Assembly: GCA_017466405.1 (NCBI GenBank)
Contig: JAFTUF010000013.1
Location: forward strand, 1 to 64,000
Length of the DNA stretch: 64,000 nucleotides
Direction: 5' to 3'
From: Bacteroidales bacterium
Lineage (GTDB): Bacteria > Bacteroidota > Bacteroidia > Bacteroidales > F082
The first letter of the stretch is position 1, and each line of letters opens with the position of its first letter. Shown one piece after another: positions 43,376 through 51,209 of this stretch. Below the pieces are notes generated by a model that was not told the origin of the DNA, searched no databases, and worked only from the letters and a program-made list of their open reading frames with translations. A program made the position numbers and the translations under genes.

Positions 43376-44608
43376 ATGAACAACGAAGGTAACAAAGGCA
43401 AACGTACTCGTATTGCCACAAGAAAGACTGCCGGTGTGCGTAGATTCAGTGAAGAGAGATTAGAGCAGTTCGAGAGAGAACAGGCTTCTCGCCGCGATGG
43501 CGATAATGAAAGACCAAGAAAAAGCTTCAGACCAAGAAGAGACGACGACAGAAGAGAGTCGAACTTCGGAGGAAGAAAAGAGTCTAACTTTGGCGACAGA
43601 AGCAGAAAATTTGGTGACAGACCTGTTAGAGAAAGAAAGTTTGAACGCGATGAGAATCGTAGTTTCAAAGGTTCCGATGAACGTCGTCCTAGAAGAGAGT
43701 TCGACGAAGATCGCGACAACAACCAATACGGCAACCGCCGTAACGCAAGAGGCGCTGCTCGTAACGAACGCAGCTTCGACAACAAAGGTCGTCGTGACGA
43801 CAGACCAGAACGTAAAGAAAATGAACGTCGTGGTGGCGGCGGTGGCTTCAAGAGAAGAGAGAAAGACCCTCTCTACGACAGACCAAAAGCTACCGGACAA
43901 ATACGTCTTAACAAATACCTCGCCGACTCAGGCATCTGCTCACGCCGCGAAGCCGACGACCTCATCCTCGCCGGTGCAGTGTCTGTTAATGGAGAAGTGG
44001 TGACAGAGCTCGGCACTAAAGTCAACACTACCGACAAAGTGGTGTATGGCGGCGAAACTCTTAACCGCGAAAAACTTCGCTACGTCCTCCTTAACAAACC
44101 TAAAGGCGTTATCACAACATCAGACGACCCATACGAACGTCATACCGTTATGGAACTCGTTGAAGGCGCTTGCCAAGAACGTATCTACCCCGTTGGAAGA
44201 TTGGACAGAAACACTATAGGTCTGCTCCTCCTCACCAACGACGGCGACCTCGCCAAGACTCTTACTCACCCAAGCCACGAAGTTAGAAAGCTTTATCACG
44301 CAACATTAGATAAGCCTCTTACTAAAAACGATTTGGCTAAGATAAGAGAAGGTCTCGTACTCGAAGACGGTCCTATCGAAGTTGATGGCATCGACTGGGT
44401 TGTAGACGATCCAACAAAACGCGAAATAGGAATTGAGATTCACTCAGGACGTAACCACATCGTACGTCGTATCTTTGAAAGCCTCGGCTATGAAGTGGTG
44501 AAACTCGACAGAGTGATGTTCGCAGGATTGACTAAACAAAACCTTCCTCGTGGTCACTGGAGATTCCTCACACCATCAGAGATAAGCATTCTTAAAAGAA
44601 TAAAATAA
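43376..44608 (+). CDS. Pseudouridine synthase (RluB/RsuA family) with long Arg-rich N-terminus
   Basis: Residues 1-170 are a disordered Arg/Asp/Gly/Asn-rich extension. From about 175 an S4 RNA-binding domain (RLNKYLADSGICSRREADDLI) is followed by the catalytic domain with VLLNKPKGVITT and IYPVGRLDRNTIGLLLLTNDG (catalytic Asp about residue 280), and HEVRKLYHATLDKP. It isomerises uridine in rRNA, probably 23S like RluB. The low-complexity N-terminus is common in Bacteroidetes and may bind RNA. 410 aa. A perfect terminator follows. Confidence 0.9.
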   Translation: MNNEGNKGKRTRIATRKTAGVRRFSEERLEQFEREQASRRDGDNERPRKSFRPRRDDDRRESNFGGRKESNFGDRSRKFGDRPVRERKFERDENRSFKGSDERRPRREFDEDRDNNQYGNRRNARGAARNERSFDNKGRRDDRPERKENERRGGGGGFKRREKDPLYDRPKATGQIRLNKYLADSGICSRREADDLILAGAVSVNGEVVTELGTKVNTTDKVVYGGETLNREKLRYVLLNKPKGVITTSDDPYERHTVMELVEGACQERIYPVGRLDRNTIGLLLLTNDGDLAKTLTHPSHEVRKLYHATLDKPLTKNDLAKIREGLVLEDGPIEVDGIDWVVDDPTKREIGIEIHSGRNHIVRRIFESLGYEVVKLDRVMFAGLTKQNLPRGHWRFLTPSEISILKRIK

Positions 44609-44616
44609 AAACTAAA

Positions 44617-44649
44617 GCCGCCTCAAACATCGTTTGAGGCGGCTTTTTT
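44617..44649 (+). terminator. Perfect rho-independent terminator
   Basis: 12-bp stem GCCGCCTCAAAC/GTTTGAGGCGGC, loop ATC, then six T. Confidence 0.92.
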
Positions 44650-44652
44650 ATT

Positions 44653-44677
44653 GGACACATTCGATGTGTCCCTACAT
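44653..44677. repeat. GACACATTCGATGTGTC palindromic repeat
   Basis: Palindrome followed by CCTACA; a variant of the CACACGTCCGTGTG family at 3662 and 21631. Confidence 0.65.
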
Positions 44678-44688
44678 TAAACAATTGA

Positions 44689-45138
44689 TTACTTTGAAAG
44701 TTCTCCTTGATATACCAAAGATAAATAACGACCACCGCGGTCTTTGAAAGCTTCGCCAGAAAGAGTGATAGAATATACACCGTCTGTAGTTTCGCTTATT
44801 GCCAAAGTACCTGTTGCATCATAGTCTCTGTCAGAACTGTAGAAATCAATCTCGCCAGTGTATCTACCTTCACGGGTGAGTTCGTAAACACCGACAGCAA
44901 GTTCTTTCTCGCCTTTAAGTTCAATAGATAATGACAAGTCGCTGCAATAGAATGTCAAATCGACTTCACTCTCAGGATTATCTACGGTGCATAATGCAGA
45001 AGTGATATTATACATATCATCTCCGAGTACGATTGAGTTTCCTTCATTTTCTGGTGCTGAATCTTTGTTGTTACAGCTAGTTAGTGACATAGTGAGGGAT
45101 AGAAGTAATAATCCCATTAAATAAAATGTTTTTTTCAT
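44689..45138 (-). CDS. Small lipoprotein of unknown function
   Basis: I start at ATG 45138 because MKKTFYLMGLLLLSLTMSL followed by lipobox LTSC makes a clean lipoprotein signal. The mature part (about 125 aa) is beta-rich: MYNITSALCTVDNPESE, LTFYCSDLSLSIELKG, GVYELTREGRYTGEIDFY and SYSITLSGEAF-like strands. Similar small Bacteroidetes lipoproteins of this layout have no assigned function. Convergent with the pseudouridine synthase across a terminator. No consensus promoter box was found. Confidence 0.72.
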   Translation of the reverse strand: MKKTFYLMGLLLLSLTMSLTSCNNKDSAPENEGNSIVLGDDMYNITSALCTVDNPESEVDLTFYCSDLSLSIELKGEKELAVGVYELTREGRYTGEIDFYSSDRDYDATGTLAISETTDGVYSITLSGEAFKDRGGRYLSLVYQGELSK

Positions 45139-45274
45139 ATAATAATTGTTGTTTAGATTTGATATTATTAACGGGAAAATTGTTGTTATAGTATGTATGA
45201 TATAAAAAAGTGTAGATGATAATGAAGTTGGGGGAATAATGTGAATGAGTTGATGCAGATTTGCCATAATTACA

Positions 45275-45282
45275 TAACTTTA
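45275..45282 (+). promoter_or_regulatory. Weak -7-like box (TAACTTTA) for the recombinase
   Basis: Seven of eight matches to TAnnTTTG, but only seven bases from the ATG at 45290. Tentative. Confidence 0.25.
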
Positions 45283-45289
45283 TTAAAAA

Positions 45290-46192
45290 ATGGCAAAAAA
45301 CAAACTTATTTCAAGGTTCATCGAAGAACAGATTAAACAGTTAAGAGAAAGCGAGCGTTTCGGCACAGCCAACAATTATGAGAAAACGCTGCGTAGTCTT
45401 ATGAATTTTATTGGTGACAGAAAGCTGACATTTTCAGACTTTAATGAAAGTCTCATTTCCGATTACAACAGCTATCTGATAAAAAGAGGTCTGATGCGTA
45501 ATTCCATTTCATTTTATATGAGGATTTTACGTGCGATTTACAATAAAGCTGTGAAGCAGAAACTCGCGGTTAGGAAAGAACTTTTTACAGATGTTTATAC
45601 TGGCATTGACCAGACGCGTAAGCGAGCTGTTGATGAGAAAATCATATACAAACTATATGAGTTAAAATTAAATAGCAACAGTCCTTTAGCGTTGGCACGC
45701 GACATTTTCATCTTCAGCTATTGTACGCGCGGGATGTCGTTTGTCGATATTGCATATCTAAGGAAGAGCGATATCAGTGGAGGTGTGATACGCTATTATA
45801 GGCGCAAGACCGGGCAGATGATGAGTATCAAACTCGAGAGTTGTATCCAATATATTATCAGTAAATATGTTAGCAAGAAATCCATTTATGTCTTTCCTAT
45901 CATAAAAAGTCCTGACAGCGATAAGGCATACGGGCAATATCGTTCAGCCATAAACATCTACAACAGAAATCTTAAGGAACTATCCAAGATGATAGGACTT
46001 GAATGTGGACTGAGTTCCTACACCTCGCGTCACAGTTGGGCGACCATAGCGAGGAAACACGACGTCCCCATATCCGTCATCAGTGCTGGCATGGGACACA
46101 ACTCCGAGACAACCACCCAGATATACCTTAAGAGCATCGAAGATGATATAGTTGACAAAGCCAACGCCGAAATGATGAGGATTTTTAGGTGA
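45290..46192 (+). CDS. Tyrosine recombinase, probable DNA invertase (Tsr-like)
   Basis: N-terminal SAM-like core-binding domain (about residues 1-100, NYEKTLRSLMNFIG) and C-terminal catalytic domain: Arg in SYCTRGMSFVDIAYL (about 146), Lys in YYRRKTGQ (about 171), HxxR in TSRHSWATIAR (about 245), His in GMGHNSETTTQIYL and the nucleophile Tyr in that same block (about 283). CTRGMSFVDIAYL is typical of Bacteroides site-specific invertases. The stop codon ends two bases before an inverted-repeat site whose partner is 300 bases away, ahead of the kinase operon. 300 aa, full length. No other mobile-element genes nearby. Confidence 0.9.
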   Translation: MAKNKLISRFIEEQIKQLRESERFGTANNYEKTLRSLMNFIGDRKLTFSDFNESLISDYNSYLIKRGLMRNSISFYMRILRAIYNKAVKQKLAVRKELFTDVYTGIDQTRKRAVDEKIIYKLYELKLNSNSPLALARDIFIFSYCTRGMSFVDIAYLRKSDISGGVIRYYRRKTGQMMSIKLESCIQYIISKYVSKKSIYVFPIIKSPDSDKAYGQYRSAINIYNRNLKELSKMIGLECGLSSYTSRHSWATIARKHDVPISVISAGMGHNSETTTQIYLKSIEDDIVDKANAEMMRIFR

Positions 46193-46220
46193 GAGTTCTG
46201 CTGAAGAACTAAATAAGATA
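46183..46220. repeat. Recombination site S1 (left inverted repeat)
   Basis: A 22-bp sequence at 46194-46215 is repeated exactly, inverted, at 46495-46516. Its core is AGTTCT-GCTGA-AGAACT (6-bp arms, 5-base asymmetric spacer at 46200-46204). The right arm extends to AGAACTAAATA; the left outer arm (GTGAGAGTTCT) is degenerate. Confidence 0.85.
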
Positions 46221-46378
46221 TCAACTGCATGAGCTGAATACCTTGATGATAACCAAAACGTACTAACAAGACTAATACGACGACAAACATAGAACTATCA
46301 CTTATTCGATAAGTACTGAGTTTGAGCACTCAAATATCAGAAAGTCTTTTCATGAAGAGGCTTTGACAATCATCATCG

Positions 46379-46386
46379 CAAATGTA
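46379..46386 (-). promoter_or_regulatory. -7 box (TACATTTG) pointing left in this orientation
   Basis: Exact consensus on the minus strand inside the invertible segment. After inversion it would face the kinase operon. Confidence 0.45.
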
Positions 46387-46478
46387 TGAATTATTTTTAA
46401 ATATTAGTTATTAAAATTATTTTTTTTGAAAAAATAATAACATTATTTAAAAAAACACTACATCATATTGATAATCTG

Positions 46479-46486
46479 CATATTTG
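46479..46486 (+). promoter_or_regulatory. -7-like box (CATATTTG) facing the kinase operon
   Basis: Seven of eight consensus bases, in the context CTGCATATTTGCATT. A transcript would start near 46492 and pass through site S2 into the operon. Confidence 0.45.
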
Positions 46487-46494
46487 CATTTTGC

Positions 46495-46521
46495 TATTTA
46501 GTTCTTCAGCAGAACTAAATA
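46495..46521. repeat. Recombination site S2 (right inverted repeat)
   Basis: Perfect 27-bp dyad: TATTTAGTTCT, spacer TCAGC, AGAACTAAATA. The spacer is the reverse complement of that of S1, which fixes the two sites in inverted orientation. Confidence 0.87.
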
Positions 46522-46628
46522 AATGATTGAGAAAAAACATATCTACTAAGTATATATGTAGCTTATGAGAAGTAAATAATGGAGTGGGAAGCTTAGGTGG
46601 ACTTTAACTAAATACAAAAATTAAAGAA

Positions 46629-48350
46629 ATGCTTATTCAGAGATTACAAGGTGATATTGAAAAGAAACAAGGTATCTATTATGAGTTTGATGTTCATTCA
46701 AAGCCATTAGGTGTAGGTGGTATGGGAAAGGTGTATCTTGGTTCAAAAGTGGTAGAGGAGTCTGGTAAGAGAACACCTGTAGCAATCAAGGCTATGTATG
46801 AGGGACTGCCTGAGCACATTATTGAGCGAGCAAGAAGAGAGTCTTCTATACAGATCAAGCATGAGAATCTTGTTGAGATGATGGGTTTTGTGGAGAAGAA
46901 TGATATTAGTTCGACAGGGGGAAATGTGATCCATTATCATGTTATAAGTGAGTATATTAATGGTGTGTCATTGTATGATATATTACATGGTGAAACAAAA
47001 AATCAATTTGGTGTGGAATTAGAATCGGCACAGAAATTATATTCAGAATACACCAAAGATAAATTGAAGGTTTCACTAATCATAATAAAGCAAGTGTTGT
47101 CCGCTATTATGTCGCTTCATGATAATGGATATATTCATAGAGATATCGACCCTTCGAATGTTATGGTAACATCAACAGGTGCCATAAAGTTGATAGATTT
47201 TGGTATTGCCAAGAGAATAGATACATTAGGTACGCAAGATAAGATGTTGACAGCAACAGGTGTTTTCATGGGGAAAGCACAATATGCAGCGCCAGAGTTA
47301 GTGACAGGTGATGTTAATCATCAAGATGTTACGACAGACATTTATTCTATAGGCATATTGTTTTATCAATTGTTGGTAGGCGACCTCCCGTTTGATGGTC
47401 CTATATCTGAAATATTAGATGCGCAACTTCACAAGAAGATGCCTGTAAATAATATTAGTGATAAGGATTGTAGGATGATTGTTAAAAAAGCTACGGAGAA
47501 AAAACAGGCAGAAAGATACCATTCTTCTGCTGAGTTTAGAGTAGCGATTGATAGTTTAAAATCGGCCTCAAATCAAACTACACCGAACCCGAAACGAAAG
47601 GTCTTGTTAATGGTGGCCTCTGTTTTATTACCTATTTTATTCGTTGTCTATTATTTTGTAAAAGATGATATTATTCAAGAGGAGAAGAATCCACCAATAG
47701 TTGTTCGCCAAGAGAAAGAAAATTCTCAAAAGGATGTTGTCGTTCAGAATATCGAACCAACAACAAACACTATTTCCCAGAAAGAGAATGATGCTCCAAA
47801 GAAAGAAATTCCCCAGAAGGAAGTTTTCGCTCAGAATAATAAACCAGCAACAAACACTATTTCTCAGAAGGAAAATGTTGCTCCAAAGAAAGTAATTTCT
47901 CAGAAGGAAGTTGTTGCTCAGAATAATAAACCAGCAACAAACACTATTTCTCAGAAAGAAAATGTTACTCCAAAAAAAGAAATAATAAATTCTCAGGAAA
48001 ATAAACCGAAACAAAAATCTGTAATCACTATTGCAATAAATTCTGACATAACAAGTATTTATTCAATAGGTGCATTTAATTACAAAGAATTAGAGAGTAT
48101 AGCAGAAAAATATTCCTTGGGAAAAGATGTCAATAGAGAGTATGAATATTACGGTAAGGAATTGATAAATAGTAATAAAGGTTGTAATATTCGTAATGAA
48201 TATAGTATTGATGATAGCTATTCAAATTCAAAGGTTGCTTTTATATTGTATTCTGAGTTGAAGTTTATAGCTACTAACAATGAAGATAAGCAACTTGAAG
48301 AGAAGAGTGACAAGCAATTGGAAATGCTAAGGAAGAAACTTGGATATTAA
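46629..48350 (+). CDS. Hanks-type Ser/Thr protein kinase, membrane-spanning (kinase 1)
   Basis: First gene of the 11-gene signalling operon. Kinase domain about residues 20-310: LGVGGMGKVYLG (P loop), PVAIKAM (VAIK Lys), IHRDIDPSN (H170, D172, N177; Lys of HRDxKxxN replaced by D174), DFGIAK (D190), YAAPE, DIYSIGILFYQLL. A membrane helix follows at about 325-345, then a C-terminal region with an 87-bp tandem repeat (about 374-450) and a distal domain (about 465-573) of unknown type, presumably periplasmic. Organisation resembles PknB-type receptor kinases, but without PASTA domains. Likely phosphorylates Thr sites read by the operon's FHA domains. Confidence 0.9.
   Translation: MLIQRLQGDIEKKQGIYYEFDVHSKPLGVGGMGKVYLGSKVVEESGKRTPVAIKAMYEGLPEHIIERARRESSIQIKHENLVEMMGFVEKNDISSTGGNVIHYHVISEYINGVSLYDILHGETKNQFGVELESAQKLYSEYTKDKLKVSLIIIKQVLSAIMSLHDNGYIHRDIDPSNVMVTSTGAIKLIDFGIAKRIDTLGTQDKMLTATGVFMGKAQYAAPELVTGDVNHQDVTTDIYSIGILFYQLLVGDLPFDGPISEILDAQLHKKMPVNNISDKDCRMIVKKATEKKQAERYHSSAEFRVAIDSLKSASNQTTPNPKRKVLLMVASVLLPILFVVYYFVKDDIIQEEKNPPIVVRQEKENSQKDVVVQNIEPTTNTISQKENDAPKKEIPQKEVFAQNNKPATNTISQKENVAPKKVISQKEVVAQNNKPATNTISQKENVTPKKEIINSQENKPKQKSVITIAINSDITSIYSIGAFNYKELESIAEKYSLGKDVNREYEYYGKELINSNKGCNIRNEYSIDDSYSNSKVAFILYSELKFIATNNEDKQLEEKSDKQLEMLRKKLGY
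47748..47979 (+). repeat. 87-bp tandem repeat (about 2.7 units) in kinase 1
   Basis: Units start at 47748, 47835 and 47922 and encode NTISQKEN, PKK and QKEV blocks, a 29-residue hydrophilic Gln/Lys/Asn-rich linker after the membrane helix. In frame, so copy number changes alter linker length only. Confidence 0.9.
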
Positions 48351-48361
48351 ATGTTATAAAG

Positions 48362-49327
48362 ATGGCTGCAAATTTTTCACCTATAGTACAAAGGCCTGGT
48401 GATCCGAGAATATACCTTTGGGCAGATGGTAGATGGTTCTATTATGATACTCTACAACAGCCGATTGGAGGAGGTTCTATGGGAACGGTATATGTCGGGT
48501 ATAGTATGGATGGAAGAACAAAGGTGGCGGTTAAGAGGGTGAATGACAGGTATGCCAACCAGATGTCGGTAAGGAACAGAGCTCACCTTGAAGCATCATT
48601 ATCGTTTAGACATCCAAACATGATTGAAATGATTGGTATTTGTGAATATCCAAATAGACAAGGCCCTATCTTTATGCTAAGTAATTTTGTTTCAGGTTGT
48701 AATATTGATGATTATATCAAAACATATAATATTCCCGAGACAAATAGGGAAGAATTTATTTCAGAAAAGATTTGTAAGATATTGGATGCATTAGAGTATC
48801 TTCACTACAAAGGTATTATACACCGAGATATAAAACCATCTAATATCATGATAGATATGAATACAGATGAACCCAAACTGATGGATCTTGGAATAGCCAA
48901 AATGCTTAATACCAAAGCATCTACCTTTGGATTTGTCGGAACCCCTCAGTATGCAGCTCCAGAACAGATTAATAGAACAGAAGATGATGATACGTTAACA
49001 CCTGCTGCTGATATCTATGCTTTAGGAGTAACCTTCTATGAACTTTTATCAGGTACAAATCCCTTCGATAGCGAGATTCAAAGTAATGTTATAGAGAATG
49101 CTTTGAAGATGAATCTACCAAAGAACAGACTGATTTCACGTAAGATGATGAAAGTCTTACGCAAAGCAACAGAGAAGGATTACGAACGTAGATTCCAGTC
49201 TGCTGGAGAATTTAAGAATGCTATAGAAAGTGTATTAGAATCGGGAACTAAGACGTCAAACAATATTATATTCATAGCCGCTATATCTTTAGTATTTGTG
49301 ATAATTATGTTATTATTAATGTTTTAA
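48362..49327 (+). CDS. Hanks-type Ser/Thr protein kinase, tail-anchored (kinase 2)
   Basis: Kinase domain about residues 28-290: IGGGSMGTVYVG, VAVKRV, IIHRDIKPSN (H154, D156, K158, N161), LMDLGIAK (D175; DFG is DLG), GTPQYAAPEQ, DIYALGVTFYELLSG. A single helix at the extreme C-terminus (about 299-320) leaves almost nothing outside, so this kinase faces only the cytosol. It keeps all catalytic residues and may be the main catalytic kinase. Eleven bases after kinase 1 and eleven before the phosphatase. Confidence 0.92.
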   Translation: MAANFSPIVQRPGDPRIYLWADGRWFYYDTLQQPIGGGSMGTVYVGYSMDGRTKVAVKRVNDRYANQMSVRNRAHLEASLSFRHPNMIEMIGICEYPNRQGPIFMLSNFVSGCNIDDYIKTYNIPETNREEFISEKICKILDALEYLHYKGIIHRDIKPSNIMIDMNTDEPKLMDLGIAKMLNTKASTFGFVGTPQYAAPEQINRTEDDDTLTPAADIYALGVTFYELLSGTNPFDSEIQSNVIENALKMNLPKNRLISRKMMKVLRKATEKDYERRFQSAGEFKNAIESVLESGTKTSNNIIFIAAISLVFVIIMLLLMF

Positions 49328-49338
49328 AATCAATCAAC

Positions 49339-50400
49339 ATGGAGTCTATTAAATCCGACAACTACAAAGCGAATGTATGTGAAGAACCCTGCAAAATGGA
49401 GTCTATCGTGTCCGATAAGTATAAAATCAAGGCTTTCGTAGAATCTAGAATTGGTGGGAGAGATGAGAATCAGGATTCGTATGCATATTCAGATACTTCA
49501 ATTGGATTTTTGGCTGTAGTATGTGATGGTATGGGTGGCATGAATGGCGGTAAAACAGCTTCATCATTAGCTGTTGAGACGATAGTAAATTTTGTTTTGA
49601 ATACCGAAGAACAAGCAAGTTTAGAGGTCGTGTTATCTAAAGCTATTGCAGAGGCAAATAATACAATTATCAATTGTGCACAAAACAATCCTGAATTGAG
49701 AGGGATGGGAACTACAGTTACCGCATTGTTATTTAACGAGGATGCAGTGTATGTGGCTCATGTTGGAGATAGCAGGATATATCAGATAAGAAATAATAGG
49801 AGAATATTTAGGACAGACGACCATTCAATGGTATTCGAATTGGTGAAAAAGAAAGTCATAACTGAGGAGCAGGCTCGCTTATCTTCACAATCGAATATCA
49901 TTACGAGGGCTTTAGGTATCCAAAAAGATGTTATAGTCGATACGCAGGTGTTGAATTATAGAAAGAATGATCGCTTTATATTGTGTACAGATGGATTCCA
50001 TTCTGTTATGAGCGAGAAAGAATTTATAAGTATCATTGGAAAAAATGGTGATATCAATATTATCTTAGACAATCTTTCTGAAAAAATTGACAATAGGGGG
50101 AAATCAAAAGGTGGTGGCCATGACAATTTAACGGCTTTTATGATAGAAGCAGAACAATCATCACCAACGGAAGATAAAAGAAGGAAACAAAGATATATTA
50201 CGTATATAGCTTCAGCTGTTATTGCATTGTTGATTTCCATTATTTTACTGTTTAATTCCAAAACAGAAAAGGAGAACGGTAATCCTATAAATAATCAAGA
50301 GCAAACAACCTCAAATTCAAGTGATGATAACAATGGTAGCTCAAAAAGTGAGTCGGTAGAAAATGATATGAATACTAAAATGTCAACAAATAATAAATAA
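49339..50400 (+). CDS. PP2C-family Ser/Thr phosphatase with C-terminal membrane helix
   Basis: Metal-dependent phosphatase expected to reverse the two kinases. Motifs: SRIGGRDENQDS (metal Asp), VVCDGMGGMNGGKTAS, GMGTTVTALL, VAHVGDSRIY, CTDGFHSVM and GGGHDNLTAFMIEA. Catalytic domain about residues 35-275; membrane helix about 288-307; then a short Asn/Ser-rich tail outside. The first 19 residues duplicate the next stretch (MESIKSDNYK, then MESIVSDKYK), so ATG 49396 is an alternative start after a 57-base duplication. Cytosolic catalytic face, same as the kinases. Confidence 0.92.
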   Translation: MESIKSDNYKANVCEEPCKMESIVSDKYKIKAFVESRIGGRDENQDSYAYSDTSIGFLAVVCDGMGGMNGGKTASSLAVETIVNFVLNTEEQASLEVVLSKAIAEANNTIINCAQNNPELRGMGTTVTALLFNEDAVYVAHVGDSRIYQIRNNRRIFRTDDHSMVFELVKKKVITEEQARLSSQSNIITRALGIQKDVIVDTQVLNYRKNDRFILCTDGFHSVMSEKEFISIIGKNGDINIILDNLSEKIDNRGKSKGGGHDNLTAFMIEAEQSSPTEDKRRKQRYITYIASAVIALLISIILLFNSKTEKENGNPINNQEQTTSNSSDDNNGSSKSESVENDMNTKMSTNNK

Positions 50401-50404
50401 TATT

Positions 50405-51181
50405 ATGAAAACAATTATAATAGGCAGAGACGAGAGTTGTGATGTCGTCATTATCGACAGAACAAACGTAGCAAGTCGTCGTCATGCAGTAATAAACATT
50501 GATAATTTAGGAAGGATGACAATTACTGACCATAGCAGTAATGGCACCTATATCAATGGTATTAGAATGTCTGAAAATGTGCCAGTTCCAGTCACACGCA
50601 AAGATGTTATATCGTTTGCACAAGTTTCCGACCTTAATTGGAGTCTCATTCCCAATATAAAGCAAAGGAACTTTTTGATTCTTGGTGCATCATTAGCTGT
50701 CGTCGCTATCGCAGTGATTCTTCTTGTAACATTAAACAAAAAAACGGATAGCCCGTTGCCACCACCCACACCTGTAACTACAGTAACAACACCTCCAGTT
50801 AATAAGAATAATCCACAAGAAAAGGTAGAGCCTAGATTGCAGGATGAGACCCCTTCAGAAGGAGTAGAATCGGAGACAGATGATGTAATTACCATTATTA
50901 AAAAGAAAAAGACAGAAGAAAAGACAGATAAAAAGACAAACAAGAATAAAGATAAAGAAGAAAAGAAAGAAGAAACAGTAAAAAAAGATGAAACAGCCTC
51001 TCTCGAAAAAGAGAAGGAAATAGAAGAACAAGATAAAATTGATGATAAAGAAGTAAAAACGGAAACAGAAACAAAGACAGAAGCAGAAACAAAAACAGAA
51101 ATAAAAACAGAAGCAGAAAAGGAAGTCGAAATTCCAAAAGAGAAGAAAAATAAAACTTTAGTAGATCCAATTATATTTTGA
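50405..51181 (+). CDS. FHA-domain membrane protein with Lys/Glu-rich external tail
   Basis: FHA domain about residues 1-85 (IIGRDESCDVVI, ASRRHAVI, DHSSNGTYING, with the phosphothreonine-binding Arg, Ser and Asn), a membrane helix about 94-115 (FLILGASLAVVAIAVILLV), a Pro/Thr linker, then about 130 highly charged residues made of TEEK, KTET and KEE units. The FHA is cytosolic and the charged tail should be periplasmic. Four bases after the phosphatase gene. The tail's role is unknown; it could span to peptidoglycan or contact other operon products. Confidence 0.88.
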   Translation: MKTIIIGRDESCDVVIIDRTNVASRRHAVINIDNLGRMTITDHSSNGTYINGIRMSENVPVPVTRKDVISFAQVSDLNWSLIPNIKQRNFLILGASLAVVAIAVILLVTLNKKTDSPLPPPTPVTTVTTPPVNKNNPQEKVEPRLQDETPSEGVESETDDVITIIKKKKTEEKTDKKTNKNKDKEEKKEETVKKDETASLEKEKEIEEQDKIDDKEVKTETETKTEAETKTEIKTEAEKEVEIPKEKKNKTLVDPIIF

Positions 51182-51209
51182 GTAAATGTTAAATTAAAAT
51201 TTTAAAGAT

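Larger units (their letters stand above)
46205..46505. other. Putative invertible promoter segment
   Basis: DNA between the two inverted sites, about 301 bases. It contains a rightward -7-like box near its right end (46479-46486), a leftward exact -7 box (46379-46386), and two small hairpins, ACTTATTCGATAAGT and TTTGAGCACTCAAA (near 46321). No credible gene. The whole 436-base gap between the recombinase and the first kinase is made of this segment, its sites and about 110 bases of AT-rich leader. Inversion is inferred from repeat orientation and adjacency to the recombinase. Confidence 0.72.

Noticed and set aside
43294..44003. Arg/Pro/Ser- and Thr-rich ORFs overlapping the pseudouridine synthase gene
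   Set aside because: They are alternative readings of the low-complexity Arg-rich N-terminus; codon pattern and S4/catalytic motifs support only the main frame.
46030..46329. Minus-strand ORF of 99 codons overlapping the recombinase 3' end and the invertible segment
   Set aside because: Most of it is antisense to conserved recombinase codons and the protein has no recognisable domain. Kept only as a possible short leader frame in the inverted orientation.
50898..51170. Leu/Phe-rich minus-strand ORF
   Set aside because: It is the complement of the Lys/Glu-rich tail of the FHA membrane protein and not an independent gene.
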